Shown: positions 36,072 through 46,025, numbered from the stretch's first letter. The stretch: DNA of 64,000 nucleotides from JBGTLU01 sp041743935 (GCA_041743935.1 JBGTLU010000041.1:21696-85695); one strand, 5' to 3'. Notes: generated by a model not told the origin, from the letters alone. Numbers and translations are program-made.

Positions 36072-37004
36072 ATGCAAAATAAATCGCACATCTCTAAACT
36101 AATAAAAGCCGAAGCCTTGCGCCTCGGTTTTCTGTTTTGTGGCATTGCCAAAGCCGAATTTCTAGAAGAAGAGGCTCCAAGACTTGAGAATTGGTTAAAG
36201 GAAAATAAGCATGGCGAAATGCAATACATGGAAAACTATTTTGATAAACGACTTGATCCACGAAAGTTGGTGGATGGTGCCAAATCTGTCATATCTCTCT
36301 CACTAAATTATTTTACTGAACATAATCAATCGGATAAGGAAGCCCCAAAAATATCTAAATATGCTTATGGAACTGACTATCATTTCGTTCTAAAAAAGAA
36401 ATTAAAAGAGTTATTGCATTTTATACAAACCGAAATTGGAGAAGTAAACGGAAGAGCATTTGTAGATTCTGCCCCCGTTATGGATAAGGTTTGGGCCAAA
36501 AAAAGTGGGTTAGGTTGGATAGGTAAACACAGTAATTTATTGAGCAAGCAAACTGGTTCGTATTATTTTTTGGCAGAATTAATTGTAGATATCGAATTGG
36601 AATATGACCACCCCGTAGCAGATCATTGTGGCACTTGTACTCAATGTATAGATGCTTGCCCAACAGAAGCCATTGTTGCTCCGTATGTAGTGGATGGTAG
36701 CAAATGTATTTCATACCTCACCATCGAACTTAAAAATAATATCCCGAGCGAGTTTGCTGGTAAAATGGATAATTGGATGTTTGGATGTGATGTTTGTCAG
36801 GATGTATGCCCTTGGAATAAATTTTCACTCCCACATACAGAACCTGCTTTTAGTCCAAATCCTGAGTTATTGACCATGAATAAAAAAGAATGGGAAGAAA
36901 TTACAGAAGATATTTTTCAGGAAATTTTTAAAAACTCAGCAGTAAAACGAACAAAGTTTAGTGGGATCAAAAGGAATATTGCTTTTTTAGATACTAGATG
37001 TTAG
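36072..37004 (+). CDS. queG: Epoxyqueuosine reductase QueG
   Basis: The 310-residue protein has two [4Fe-4S] cluster motifs, CGTCTQCIDACP (about 187-198) and CDVCQDVCP (about 239-247), after a cobalamin-binding N-terminal domain with KYAYGTDYH. It reduces epoxyqueuosine to queuosine in tRNA. It has the shorter form without the HEAT-like tail found in some members. It follows ruvB. Confidence 0.95.
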   Translation: MQNKSHISKLIKAEALRLGFLFCGIAKAEFLEEEAPRLENWLKENKHGEMQYMENYFDKRLDPRKLVDGAKSVISLSLNYFTEHNQSDKEAPKISKYAYGTDYHFVLKKKLKELLHFIQTEIGEVNGRAFVDSAPVMDKVWAKKSGLGWIGKHSNLLSKQTGSYYFLAELIVDIELEYDHPVADHCGTCTQCIDACPTEAIVAPYVVDGSKCISYLTIELKNNIPSEFAGKMDNWMFGCDVCQDVCPWNKFSLPHTEPAFSPNPELLTMNKKEWEEITEDIFQEIFKNSAVKRTKFSGIKRNIAFLDTRC

Positions 37005-37162
37005 ATTTTAGTTGTTGGTTATTGGTTGTTTATTGTTAGAAAATAGATATCAGATTCTAGATATTAGATTTTAGATATTTTCTATGATATATTACTTTTA
37101 ACTTTATACCCTATATCTTATTACTTATTACTATATCACTAGTCAATTTATCACTCTAAATC
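37005..37162. repeat. Low-complexity tails from both convergent genes
   Basis: The left half reads on the plus strand as TTAGATTTTAG, GTTGTTGGTTATTGGTTG and AGATATTAGATTTTAGATAT. The right half reads on the minus strand as GATATAGTAATAAGTAATAAG. Each half thus follows the direction of the gene it adjoins. Confidence 0.65.
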
Positions 37163-37969
37163 TTACTTCCCAAAACTCCTCAATCGTATTTCGGTTAATT
37201 TCTTTTTGGTATACTGAGGAAAATCGCCATTCATCATCCAATCATAATAACTAGGTTCTTGTCTAAAAATATCCTCAACCGGTTTTCCTTTGTGTTTCCC
37301 AAAATTAAACACTTCTTTTCCTTGCTCATTGTAAATCATTCGGCCGGCAAAATCTACGTTTCTGTTGTAGTTTGTGAAAGTATGTAAAGCTTCTACGTCA
37401 TTTTTCACGGGTTTGTAGCGTTTTCCCTTTTTATCTTCCCACTCTACCCCATCGTATTTATCTAATTGCGATAAAAAAACTTCGTATGTTGCTCTGGTAT
37501 CGGCTTCTGCAGAATGTGCATTCTCCAAATCTTTTGCGCAATAGAATTTGTAAGCGGCTTTCAGAGTTCTTTGTTCCATTTGATGGAAAATATTTTGTAC
37601 ATCTACGAACTTGCGTTTATCAATATCAAAATCAACTCCTACACGTAAGAATTCTTCCATCAGTATAGGAATATCAAACTTTATGGAATTATATCCAGCT
37701 AAATCACTGTTATCGAAAAAAGCAATTAGCTCAGAAGCACCACTTTTAAATGTGGCTTTATCAGCAACATCTTCGTCATAAATACCATGAATTAGAGAAG
37801 ATTCAATCGGGATTGGCATTTCTGGATTGTATCGCTGGGTAAAAACATGTTCAGTTTGGTCTGGCATTACTTTCAAAACAGAAATCTCTACAATTCTATC
37901 TAATGCTACATTTACACCAGTAGTTTCTAAATCAAAAAATGCTAATGGTCTTTTAAGGTTGATTTTCAT
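37163..37969 (-). CDS. DEDDh 3'-5' exonuclease with C-terminal DUF3820-like domain
   Basis: The 268-residue protein has the exonuclease motifs FFDLETTG (D13, E15), GYNSIKFDIPIL (second Asp region) and HSAEADTRAT (His and Asp), giving the DEDDh set of DnaQ-like enzymes. The C-terminal about 60 residues, FNFGKHKGKPVEDI to the end, resemble DUF3820. It may act in proofreading or in RNA/DNA end trimming. It is separated from the next upstream gene by a hairpin terminator. Confidence 0.88.
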   Translation of the reverse strand: MKINLKRPLAFFDLETTGVNVALDRIVEISVLKVMPDQTEHVFTQRYNPEMPIPIESSLIHGIYDEDVADKATFKSGASELIAFFDNSDLAGYNSIKFDIPILMEEFLRVGVDFDIDKRKFVDVQNIFHQMEQRTLKAAYKFYCAKDLENAHSAEADTRATYEVFLSQLDKYDGVEWEDKKGKRYKPVKNDVEALHTFTNYNRNVDFAGRMIYNEQGKEVFNFGKHKGKPVEDIFRQEPSYYDWMMNGDFPQYTKKKLTEIRLRSFGK

Positions 37970-38029
37970 GAGGCAAAAATTAATACGATTTTATAAAAAC
38001 CGGGTGAGAGAATAACATCTATCAAAGCT

Positions 38030-38065
38030 AAAAAAATAAAGGGCATCTGAGTTTCAGATGCCCTT
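38030..38065 (-). terminator. Rho-independent terminator after the thioredoxin-fold pair
   Basis: On the minus strand AAGGGCATCTGA and TCAGATGCCCTT form a perfect 12-pair stem with a three-base loop, followed by a T-rich stretch. Confidence 0.9.
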
Positions 38066-38089
38066 CTAAATTCATTAAACTTTAAATAA

Positions 38090-38698
38090 TTAGTTAGATT
38101 GTTTTTTCCATTTGATGGTACAACCTACTGCTTTTGTAAAATTATTTGTTGGCTTTTTACCGGCTAATAAATCATTAACGGCAGCTTCAACATATTTTTC
38201 TTTGTTTGGATTTTTGTTATCTGTGTCGTTATCAATGGAACCAATATACACCACTTCCATCCCTTTTGCTGTTTTCTGTACAATATACATGTGTGGAGTG
38301 CGAGTTGCACCATAAGCTTTGGCTATAGCCTGACTCTCGTCATGTAGATACGGAAAAGTGAATCCTTTATCTTTTGCACGCACTTTCATATTATCATATG
38401 AATCTGCAGGATATGCAACAGCATCATTTGGGTTGATAGCGATTACTGGATAACCTTTAGATTTATATTTTTTGTCTAACTCCACTAAACGATCTTCATA
38501 AGCAACCGAATACGGGCAATGGTTACAAGTAAAGGTAATGATGAAACCTTTGGCATCTTTATAATCTGCCATGGATACCATTTTACCATCCACATTTTTT
38601 AATTTAAAATCGGCAGCAATATCACCTACCTGATACCCTTGTGCTAATACTATAGTGGCAGCAAAAGCAAAAACCAATGTTAAAATGTACTTTCTCAT
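38090..38698 (-). CDS. Exported thioredoxin-fold protein (AhpC/TSA-like, CNHC)
   Basis: The 202-residue protein has a signal peptide (about 1-19, ending VLAQ). The redox motif is C58-N-H-C61 in ITFTCNHCPYSV. TRTPHMYIV holds the cis-proline. It is probably a periplasmic thiol oxidoreductase or peroxiredoxin-like protein. It starts four bases after the stop of the TlpA-like gene and ends before a strong terminator, so the two form an operon. Confidence 0.85.
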   Translation of the reverse strand: MRKYILTLVFAFAATIVLAQGYQVGDIAADFKLKNVDGKMVSMADYKDAKGFIITFTCNHCPYSVAYEDRLVELDKKYKSKGYPVIAINPNDAVAYPADSYDNMKVRAKDKGFTFPYLHDESQAIAKAYGATRTPHMYIVQKTAKGMEVVYIGSIDNDTDNKNPNKEKYVEAAVNDLLAGKKPTNNFTKAVGCTIKWKKQSN

Positions 38699-38701
38699 GT
38701 T

Positions 38702-39208
38702 TTATTTTTTAGTTGTTAAATATACTTGTTCTAATTCTTGAAAATTAAATTCTTGCTCGTAAAAGTTTTTTATGCCCTTTTTGTTGTTTATAACAATAGT
38801 TGCTGGGATGGCGCCACTCCACTCGGGACTAACTAAGTCAATGTATTTCCCTGCATCACTCTCTGTTATATACAACACTTGAGATTGAAAGTTTCGTTTA
38901 GTCATAGCATCATGTACACTGCCGCTCTCGTATGCAGAACCTAAATCTACACTTACTAACAGCACTTTCATTTTGTCCTTTTTATAGGTTTCACCTAATT
39001 GATCAAAATATGGGATTTCCTTTAAGCATGGAGCACACCATGTAGCCCAAAAGTTGATGATATAGGTGGTATCTGTATCTGCGTTTAATAAAGCCTCTAA
39101 TTTTGGAATGTCTATTTCCTGAATAACTTTTTCAGAAATCTTTGTTTCTGTTGTATTGCAGGAGGTAAAAAGAATGAGAGAAAATATAAGTGTTATAACG
39201 CTTTTCAC
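38702..39208 (-). CDS. TlpA-like thioredoxin lipoprotein
   Basis: The 168-residue protein has a lipoprotein signal with lipobox FTSC (C17). The thioredoxin motif FWATWCAPC has active-site C58 and C61, and GAIPATIVI holds the cis-proline. It should act as a membrane-tethered periplasmic disulfide reductase. TlpA-like proteins can serve cytochrome c maturation, but a link with the ccm genes 12 kb away is only a guess. Confidence 0.88.
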   Translation of the reverse strand: MKSVITLIFSLILFTSCNTTETKISEKVIQEIDIPKLEALLNADTDTTYIINFWATWCAPCLKEIPYFDQLGETYKKDKMKVLLVSVDLGSAYESGSVHDAMTKRNFQSQVLYITESDAGKYIDLVSPEWSGAIPATIVINNKKGIKNFYEQEFNFQELEQVYLTTKK

Positions 39209-39295
39209 GCTTAAAGAAACGAAGAAAACCTTAAAACAGCTTTATAGTAATGAAAAAGTTACTACTTAATGCTCAATCTAAATGGCCTTTATAAT

Positions 39296-39303
39296 TAAGT
39301 TTG
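39296..39303 (+). promoter_or_regulatory. Possible -7 box for the S9D peptidase
   Basis: TAAGTTTG matches TAnnTTTG and lies 16 bases before the ATG. A -33 TTG is not evident. Confidence 0.4.
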
Positions 39304-39319
39304 AAGAAAAACTTATAAA

Positions 39320-41728
39320 ATGAAAAATATTGTAATTGCTACCTTTTGTTTATTCCTATCCGTAGCCACATTTGCGCAAAGCGGATATAAACTACCTCCA
39401 AAAGAAATAGTAGACATAATAGATGCCCCGGCAACACCGGCGGTTCGTGTTAGTCCTACTAAAGAGGCAATGCTTTACATCAACATAAGCACCAATCCAG
39501 ACATAGAAATTTTAGCTCAACCCATTTTACGAATTGGCGGCATTCGCATAAATCCGGTGCAAAATTCCAGACAACGAACTTCACAGGCAAACGGAATGTC
39601 GGTACAATGGTTGGCAGAAAATAAGTCAGTAACTATAAACATCCCTGCTGGTTCCAAAATTGGTTCCCCGGCTTGGTCAAACGATGGTAAAAAAATTGCT
39701 TTTACCCGCGATACAGATTTAGGAGTTGAACTATGGGTGGCAGATGCCAAAACAGGTGCTGCAAAAAAAATAGCGAATGTTTTATTGAATGATGTATTAG
39801 GAAACCCCATGCAGTGGATGGCAGATAATAACTCTTTAATGGTTCGTGCTTTAGTTGCAAACCGAGGTAAGGCTCCCGTTGCACCTTTGAGACCCGATGG
39901 CCCAGTAATTGACGAAACCGACGGTGTTGCTGCTGCCGTACGAACGTTCCAAGATTTATTAAAAAATCAACACGACGAAAATTTATTTGAATATTTTGGA
40001 AAATCGCAGTTAGTATTGGTGAACTCCACTAACGGAACACTTAAAAATATTGGCACTGCGGCACTAATTACTGGAGTAAATATCTCGCCAGATGAGAATT
40101 ACATGATTGTTTCGCAAGTGAAAAGACCATTCTCTTATTTGGTAACCTACACTAGTTTTTCACAGAGCACTCAAATTTGGGATAAAAGTGGAAGGGTAAT
40201 TAAAACCATGACCGATATGCCTGTTTTAGATAATGTACCAATTCAGGGAGTAGTTACAGGTCCACGTAGTATAACTTGGCAAGCATTGCATCCGGCTAAA
40301 TTAATTTGGGTGGAAGCATTAGATGGCGGAGATCCGCTTGCTAAAGCAGAAAATCGCGATAAAATCTTAACATTGAGCGCCCCATTTAACGCAAATGCAA
40401 CCGAAGTAATGAAATTAAAACATCGCTTTGGTGGATTTGATTGGTTAGCTAATGTGGATGAAATTTTTATTTCGGAATTTGAGCGCGAGCGCCGATGGAG
40501 ATACACTACTTATTTCAACCTAAAAGATATAAACGGCTCCAAAAAAGTAGTTTTTGATTTAAGCACAAATGATGTGTATAATAATCCGGGTACACCAGTG
40601 TATGAAACCAATGCTCGCGGAGAATCGGTTATTGCACAAGATGGCGATTGGATTTATTTAAGCGGTAGAGGAGCTTCTCCACAAGGAGATTTTCCGGAAG
40701 TAAATGCCATGAATATCAAAACATTAGAAAAGAAAACAATATTTAAATCCAAAGAAAACACATTTGAGCAATTTGTAGCTTTTGCTGGTACAGACAGAAC
40801 GAATGTTATTACCCAATACCAAAGTAAAACGGAGGTGCCAAATTATCATTTAGTTAAACTGACAGATAACAGTCGTAAAGCACTTACCAATTTTAAAGAT
40901 CCGGCACCACAACTAACCGGCATCAGTAAACAATTAGTCAAATATAATCGTCCGGACGGAGTACCACTTTCTGGTACATTATATCTTCCTGCAAACTATA
41001 AACAAGGAGATAAACTTCCAGTATTTATTTGGGCTTATCCTTTAGAATATTCAGATGCTAGCACCGCAGGACAAGTTCGTGGTTCGGATAATACCTTTAC
41101 CTTTTTCCGTGGCACTTCCCCCTTATTTTTTGTAACCCAAGGATATGCAGTTTTAATGGATGCTACCATGCCAATAGTTGGTAACCCCGAAACCATGAAC
41201 GATACCTTTGTGGAGCAAATTGTTGCCTCTGGTCGTGCAGCCATCGATAAATTAGATGAAATGGGTGTGATAGATAGAAATAAAGTTATTGTTGGTGGAC
41301 ATAGCTACGGCGCATTTATGACCGCTAGTTTATTAGCTCATTCCAATGACTATGCTGCAGGTATTGCTCGCAGTGGTGCTTATAACCGTACTTTAACTCC
41401 CTTTGGTTTCCAAGGTGAGCGCCGTTCGTTTTGGGATGCAAAAGACATGTATTTGCGCGTTTCGCCGTTTACACATGCCAATAAAATTAAAAAACCCATT
41501 CTAATTACGCACGGTGAGGCAGATAACAATTCAGGTACTTTCCCTATTCAATCTGAGCGTTTATTCCAGGCCATAAAAGGCAATGGCGGCACAGCGCGTT
41601 TGGTTATGTTACCACACGAAAGTCATGGATATGTAGCCAGAGAATCGGTATTACACATCCTTGCCGAGATGATAGAATGGGCAGATAAACACGTAAAAAA
41701 TAAGGGAACTACCGCGTCTGGTAAATAG
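39320..41728 (+). CDS. S9D prolyl oligopeptidase-family serine peptidase (glutamyl-peptidase-like)
   Basis: The 802-residue protein has a signal peptide (about 1-19, ending TFAQ), a beta-propeller and a C-terminal alpha/beta hydrolase. GGHSYGAFM holds the nucleophile (about S661), HGEADNNSGT the Asp (about 734) and HESHGY the His (about 768). The features around them (GAYNRTLTPFGFQGERR) resemble the S9D subfamily, which includes plant glutamyl endopeptidase. It probably degrades peptides in the periplasm. A strong terminator follows. Confidence 0.88.
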   Translation: MKNIVIATFCLFLSVATFAQSGYKLPPKEIVDIIDAPATPAVRVSPTKEAMLYINISTNPDIEILAQPILRIGGIRINPVQNSRQRTSQANGMSVQWLAENKSVTINIPAGSKIGSPAWSNDGKKIAFTRDTDLGVELWVADAKTGAAKKIANVLLNDVLGNPMQWMADNNSLMVRALVANRGKAPVAPLRPDGPVIDETDGVAAAVRTFQDLLKNQHDENLFEYFGKSQLVLVNSTNGTLKNIGTAALITGVNISPDENYMIVSQVKRPFSYLVTYTSFSQSTQIWDKSGRVIKTMTDMPVLDNVPIQGVVTGPRSITWQALHPAKLIWVEALDGGDPLAKAENRDKILTLSAPFNANATEVMKLKHRFGGFDWLANVDEIFISEFERERRWRYTTYFNLKDINGSKKVVFDLSTNDVYNNPGTPVYETNARGESVIAQDGDWIYLSGRGASPQGDFPEVNAMNIKTLEKKTIFKSKENTFEQFVAFAGTDRTNVITQYQSKTEVPNYHLVKLTDNSRKALTNFKDPAPQLTGISKQLVKYNRPDGVPLSGTLYLPANYKQGDKLPVFIWAYPLEYSDASTAGQVRGSDNTFTFFRGTSPLFFVTQGYAVLMDATMPIVGNPETMNDTFVEQIVASGRAAIDKLDEMGVIDRNKVIVGGHSYGAFMTASLLAHSNDYAAGIARSGAYNRTLTPFGFQGERRSFWDAKDMYLRVSPFTHANKIKKPILITHGEADNNSGTFPIQSERLFQAIKGNGGTARLVMLPHESHGYVARESVLHILAEMIEWADKHVKNKGTTASGK

Positions 41729-41748
41729 TATTTCAACTTGTTTGACTC

Positions 41749-41792
41749 AACCTGTATTCTATACTTTAGACGTTGGAATACAGGTTTTTTTT
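41749..41792 (+). terminator. Rho-independent terminator after the S9D peptidase
   Basis: AACCTGTATTC and GAATACAGGTT form an 11-pair perfect stem with a 16-base loop, followed by a run of T. Confidence 0.9.
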
Positions 41793-41840
41793 GTGAGCGA
41801 TTTTATGTGTTAATTCTTGTAAGTGAGGAATAAACTATGT

Positions 41841-41867
41841 GAGATGCCGAAATAAATTCAGCGTGAC
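41841..41867. repeat. Single degenerate GATGCCGAAATAAATTCAGC palindromic element
   Basis: GATGCCGAAATAAATTCAGCGTGAC looks like one copy of the GATxCTGAAATAAATTCAG-type imperfect palindromes that are scattered in many Bacteroidota genomes. Only one copy was noticed here. Confidence 0.4.
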
Positions 41868-41922
41868 TATAAATTATGGTGTATTTTATTAATCTGCTTA
41901 TAACTTTAAGCCACAACCAAAT

Positions 41923-44550
41923 CTATCCCTTAATCAATTTCTGAATTTCATCAATCTTTAACAATGCTTCCACGGGTGTGAGGGTATTTACGTCTAAATC
42001 CTGTAAAGCATCTCTTATTTTTAGTAGTACCGGGTCGTCAATAGAAAAAATGCTTAACTGATAATTATCTGCATTCTTTGCCCCTTTTTTCATTGTATTT
42101 TTTGGAGATGAACCACCGGTTCTGGAATCTTCTAATTGTTTTAAAATCTCATTGGCTCGTTTTAAAACCGATGCTGGCATACCTGCCATTTTAGCTACGT
42201 GTATCCCGAAACTATGTTCACTACCTCCAGGTGCCAGTTTACGGAGAAATAAAACCCGTTGATCTACTTCGCGGATGGCCACGTTATAATTTTTTATACG
42301 GGGCAGTTGATTAGTTAATTCATTTAACTCGTGATAATGGGTAGCAAACAAGGTTTTTGGGTGTGCCGTTGGGTGATTATGTAAAAACTCTGTAATGCTC
42401 CAAGCGATGGAAATACCATCGTAGGTGCTGGTTCCTCTGCCAATTTCGTCTAATAAAATCAAACTTTTGCTCGAAACATTGTTAAGAATACTTGCCGTTT
42501 CGTTCATTTCTACCATGAAAGTAGACTCGCCCGAAGATAAATTATCGGATGCCCCTACTCGGGTGAAAACTTTATCCACCAATCCCATTTTAACTGATTT
42601 TGCAGGAACATAAGAACCCATTTGTGCCATGAGCACAATCAGACCAGTTTGCCTTAAAATAGCAGATTTACCCGACATGTTTGGGCCAGTTATGATGATG
42701 ATTTGCTGAGTTTCGCTATCCAAATACACATCATTCGGAATGTATTTTTCGCCGGGCGGAAGTGTATGCTCTATTACAGGGTGCCTTCCGCCTTTTATAT
42801 CCAAAATCTCTTCTTCGCAAAATTCCGGACGAACGTAATTATTCTTTCGGGCTGTGGTGGCAAAGGAAATAAGCACATCTAATTGAGCAATTATGCTAGC
42901 ATTTAGTTGAATTGGCTTTATATAATCGGCAATAGATGCTACCAAATCGGTAAAGAGTTTGGTTTCTATAGCCAATATTTTTTCTTCTGCCCCTAGTATT
43001 TTTTCTTCGTATTCTTTTAGTTCTGGAGTGATGTATCGCTCGGCATTTACCAAGGTTTGTTTACGCATCCAATCGGATGGTACTTTTTCTTTATGAGCAT
43101 GGGTAACTTCCAAATAATAACCAAAAACGTTATTAAAAGCTATTTTTAGGGAAGATATTCCCGTCCGCTCGGCTTCTCTTTTTTGTAAATCAAAGAGGTA
43201 ATCTTTACCAGAAAATGCCAGTCTGCGCAGTTCGTCCAACTCTGCCGAAACACCCGACGCTATTACGCCTCCTTTGGCAACGCTATTCGGCGAATCAGTA
43301 TTCAACTCTGAAATAATTTTATCTCTAAGTATTTTACATTCATTTAACTTATCGCCCATTTTCTGCAGGGCAATATGAGAACTTTGTAAAGTGTATTCTT
43401 TAATATGAGCTATAGCTTGTAAAGCTTTGCTCAATTGCACAACTTCTCTGGGGCTAACTCTGGCTAATGCAGCTCTAGAAATTAATCGCTCTAAATCTCC
43501 TATAATTTGAATGTGCTGAGTAATGGTATTAACCGAATCTATGTTTTCTAAGAAAAATTGAACGGTATCCAATCGCTGGTCGATGATTTTCTGGTCTTTT
43601 AATGGCATTAAAACCCATTTTCGTAGCCAGCGAGCTCCCATTGGAGAAATACTATTATCTATGCTTTCTACAAGGGATTTTGCTCCATCGTTTTGAGTTT
43701 GTACTAACTCTAAATTGCGAATGGTAAATCTATCTAACCATACAAATTTCTCTTCCTCTATTCTCGCTACCGATGAAATATGTGGAGTATTGGTATGTTG
43801 GGCATCTCGGATGTAGTGCAAACATGCACCTGCTGCAATAATGCCTAGCGGTAAGTTATCTATTCCAAAACCCTTTAAAGACTTTACTTCAAAATGGTTT
43901 AGTAAAATTTCTTGGGCATAATCTTCGCCAAAAGTCCAATCATCTAATCCATGTAGATAAAATTTATCACCAAATTTTGCTAAAAAATCTTTTTGATGAG
44001 TTCGTTTAAAAATTACCTCGCTTGGTTTATATCCCTGCAAGAGTTTATCTACATAATCTGAATTCCCTTGTGCCGTTAAAAACTCGCCGGTAGAAATATC
44101 CAAAAATGCTATTCCTATCGTATCATTTTCGAAATGCACAGCAGCTAAATAATTATTGGAGCTAAGTTTTAGAACATTATCGTTGTAGGTTACTCCGGGA
44201 GAAACCACTTCGGTAACCCCTCGTTTTACGATGGTTTTAGTTGTTTTTGGATCTTCTAATTGGTCGCAAATGGCCACTCGTTGCCCAGCACGAACCAATT
44301 TTGGCAAATAAGTCTCTAAGGAATGATGCGGAAACCCTGCCAACTCTACATGCGATGCAGCTCCATTGGCACGTTTGGTTAAAACTATCCCTAAAATTTT
44401 AGAAGCGGTAATGGCATCTTGCCCAAAGGTTTCGTAAAAATCTCCTACCCTAAAAAGCAATAATGCACCGGGGTATTTGGTTTTTACCTCGTTGTATTGT
44501 TTCATTAAGGGTGTTTCTTTAACTTCGGTTGTTTTACCTGCCATCAACAT
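41923..44550 (-). CDS. mutS: DNA mismatch repair protein MutS
   Basis: The 875-residue protein begins with the mismatch-reading domain: LLFRVGDFYETFG carries the Phe-x-Glu wedge near residues 38-40. Later motifs are the ATPase Walker A GPNMSGKS (about 622-629), LLDEIGRGTSTYDG and FATHYHEL. It recognises mismatches and recruits MutL. Length and motifs are those of MutS1. Two in-frame ATGs (44550, 44544) are both possible starts. It is divergent from the SpoU methyltransferase gene. Confidence 0.97.
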   Translation of the reverse strand: MLMAGKTTEVKETPLMKQYNEVKTKYPGALLLFRVGDFYETFGQDAITASKILGIVLTKRANGAASHVELAGFPHHSLETYLPKLVRAGQRVAICDQLEDPKTTKTIVKRGVTEVVSPGVTYNDNVLKLSSNNYLAAVHFENDTIGIAFLDISTGEFLTAQGNSDYVDKLLQGYKPSEVIFKRTHQKDFLAKFGDKFYLHGLDDWTFGEDYAQEILLNHFEVKSLKGFGIDNLPLGIIAAGACLHYIRDAQHTNTPHISSVARIEEEKFVWLDRFTIRNLELVQTQNDGAKSLVESIDNSISPMGARWLRKWVLMPLKDQKIIDQRLDTVQFFLENIDSVNTITQHIQIIGDLERLISRAALARVSPREVVQLSKALQAIAHIKEYTLQSSHIALQKMGDKLNECKILRDKIISELNTDSPNSVAKGGVIASGVSAELDELRRLAFSGKDYLFDLQKREAERTGISSLKIAFNNVFGYYLEVTHAHKEKVPSDWMRKQTLVNAERYITPELKEYEEKILGAEEKILAIETKLFTDLVASIADYIKPIQLNASIIAQLDVLISFATTARKNNYVRPEFCEEEILDIKGGRHPVIEHTLPPGEKYIPNDVYLDSETQQIIIITGPNMSGKSAILRQTGLIVLMAQMGSYVPAKSVKMGLVDKVFTRVGASDNLSSGESTFMVEMNETASILNNVSSKSLILLDEIGRGTSTYDGISIAWSITEFLHNHPTAHPKTLFATHYHELNELTNQLPRIKNYNVAIREVDQRVLFLRKLAPGGSEHSFGIHVAKMAGMPASVLKRANEILKQLEDSRTGGSSPKNTMKKGAKNADNYQLSIFSIDDPVLLKIRDALQDLDVNTLTPVEALLKIDEIQKLIKG

Positions 44551-44591
44551 AAATCCTAAAAATCAAAGTTAAAAAGTTGTGCGCTTTAGGG

Positions 44592-44599
44592 TACTTTTG
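44592..44599 (+). promoter_or_regulatory. Possible -7 box for the SpoU methyltransferase
   Basis: TACTTTTG matches TAnnTTTG, 23 bases before the ATG at 44623. Confidence 0.4.
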
Positions 44600-44622
44600 T
44601 GTTTACAAACTTTTCAACAAAG

Positions 44623-45150
44623 ATGCGCAAACTAAAATTAGAAGAATTAGACAGATTATCTGTAACAGACTTTAAAAGTGCAGAAAAGTTGCCTATTGTA
44701 TTGGTTTTGGATAGTGTTAGAAGCATGAATAATGTAGGTTCTATTTTCAGAACTTCGGATGCTTTTGCCATTGAGAAATTGATTTTGTGCGGCATTACGG
44801 CAACTCCACCACACCGAGATATTGAAAAAACAGCATTAGGAGCAACAAAAACTGTAGTTTGGGAATATTTTACAGATACTACTGAAGCAATTAAAAAACT
44901 AAAAAAACAAGGGTATAGCATCGTAGCTATTGAACAAGCTGATGGCAGTATGGATTTATGTCAGTACAAACCAGATAGAACTAAAAAATATGCTTTAGTT
45001 TTTGGTAATGAGGTTTTTGGAGTAAGTGATACGGCCATGGAATTGGTGAATGAATGTATAGAAATTCCGCAATTTGGCACCAAACATTCCTTTAATATAG
45101 TGGTAAGCGCGGGTATTGTTTTGTGGGATTTTTATGTGAAGCTGAAATAA
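44623..45150 (+). CDS. SpoU/TrmH-family RNA 2'-O-methyltransferase
   Basis: The protein is 175 residues long from ATG 44623; the longer frame starts with GTG. It has VLDSVRSMNNVGSIFRTSDAF, LVFGNEVFGVS and IPQFGTKHSFNIVVSAGIVLW, the three SPOUT motifs that build the trefoil-knot SAM site. It methylates the ribose of a tRNA or rRNA nucleotide. The short N-terminus suggests TrmH-like tRNA binding, but the target is not proven. Confidence 0.9.
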   Translation: MRKLKLEELDRLSVTDFKSAEKLPIVLVLDSVRSMNNVGSIFRTSDAFAIEKLILCGITATPPHRDIEKTALGATKTVVWEYFTDTTEAIKKLKKQGYSIVAIEQADGSMDLCQYKPDRTKKYALVFGNEVFGVSDTAMELVNECIEIPQFGTKHSFNIVVSAGIVLWDFYVKLK

Positions 45151-45224
45151 GTAGATTTTAAATGTTGGATTTTGAATTTTGAATTATAATTAAGTGGTTG
45201 TTTATCTCATTACCAACAACCAAC
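45151..45224. repeat. Low-complexity tails with a GGTTGTT hairpin
   Basis: The plus strand after the SpoU stop reads AGATTTTAAATGTTGGATTTTG. TGGTTGTT (45195-45202) and AACAACCA (45215-45222) form an eight-pair stem next to the convergent ispE stop. Confidence 0.55.
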
Positions 45225-46025
45225 CTAAATACCATAAAAAACTTTATTCTCTTTTTCTAAGAAAGATAAATCAGGTTCATTCTCAAAAATACCAAATACA
45301 GAAGCTCCGCTACCACTCATGGATGCATACAAAGCACCTGCCTCGTACAATTCATTTTTAATGGTTCCTATGGCTGGATATTTTTCGAAAACAATTTGTT
45401 CAAAATCATTTACTAACTCCAATTTCCATGTTTCCATGGGTTGTTGAATGATTTCTTTAATGGATTTTTCTGGAACTTTAGGCATAACTCCAGCATATGC
45501 TTCTGCAGTGGAAACAAAAAAAGGAGGCATAATGAGCACCTTGTGAAAATTCGTAAGGGATAAAGAGATTTCTGAAAATATATTCCCTCTTCCCTCTGCA
45601 AAAACAGGTTTATTATTAATAAAAAATGCACAATCACTCCCTAATTGTGAAGCATAACTCTCTAATTCATCATCCGAAATAGATAAATTAAAAAAAAGCG
45701 AAAGTGCATGAAGGGTAAAAGCACCATCGGCAGAGCCACCACCCAAACCGGCTCCAATGGGTATGTTTTTTCTGAGTGTGATTTTTACCGGAGATAAGTC
45801 GTATACCGTTTTAAGTAGCCTGTAAGCTTTTAAACAAATGTTGTCTGAACTATTTCCTGGAATTTCTGCTCCTTCTATAATCAACTCGGTTTCAGGAGAA
45901 CTCTCAATTGTTATGGTATCATGTAAGGCAATAGGGTAAAAAATGGTTTCTATATCGTGGTAGCCATCTTCTCGTTTTCTTATAATGTTTAAACCAAAAT
46001 TAATCTTGGCATTGGGGAAACACAT
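45225..46025 (-). CDS. ispE: 4-diphosphocytidyl-2-C-methyl-D-erythritol kinase IspE
   Basis: The protein is 266 residues long from ATG 46025 (another ATG lies one codon upstream). This GHMP kinase has FPNAKINFGLNI at the N-terminus, IPIGAGLGGGSADGA (about 88-102) as the ATP loop and SGSGASVFGIF near the C-terminus. It phosphorylates CDP-methylerythritol in the non-mevalonate isoprenoid route. A terminator hairpin lies about 30 bases upstream of its start. Confidence 0.95.
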   Translation of the reverse strand: MCFPNAKINFGLNIIRKREDGYHDIETIFYPIALHDTITIESSPETELIIEGAEIPGNSSDNICLKAYRLLKTVYDLSPVKITLRKNIPIGAGLGGGSADGAFTLHALSLFFNLSISDDELESYASQLGSDCAFFINNKPVFAEGRGNIFSEISLSLTNFHKVLIMPPFFVSTAEAYAGVMPKVPEKSIKEIIQQPMETWKLELVNDFEQIVFEKYPAIGTIKNELYEAGALYASMSGSGASVFGIFENEPDLSFLEKENKVFYGI

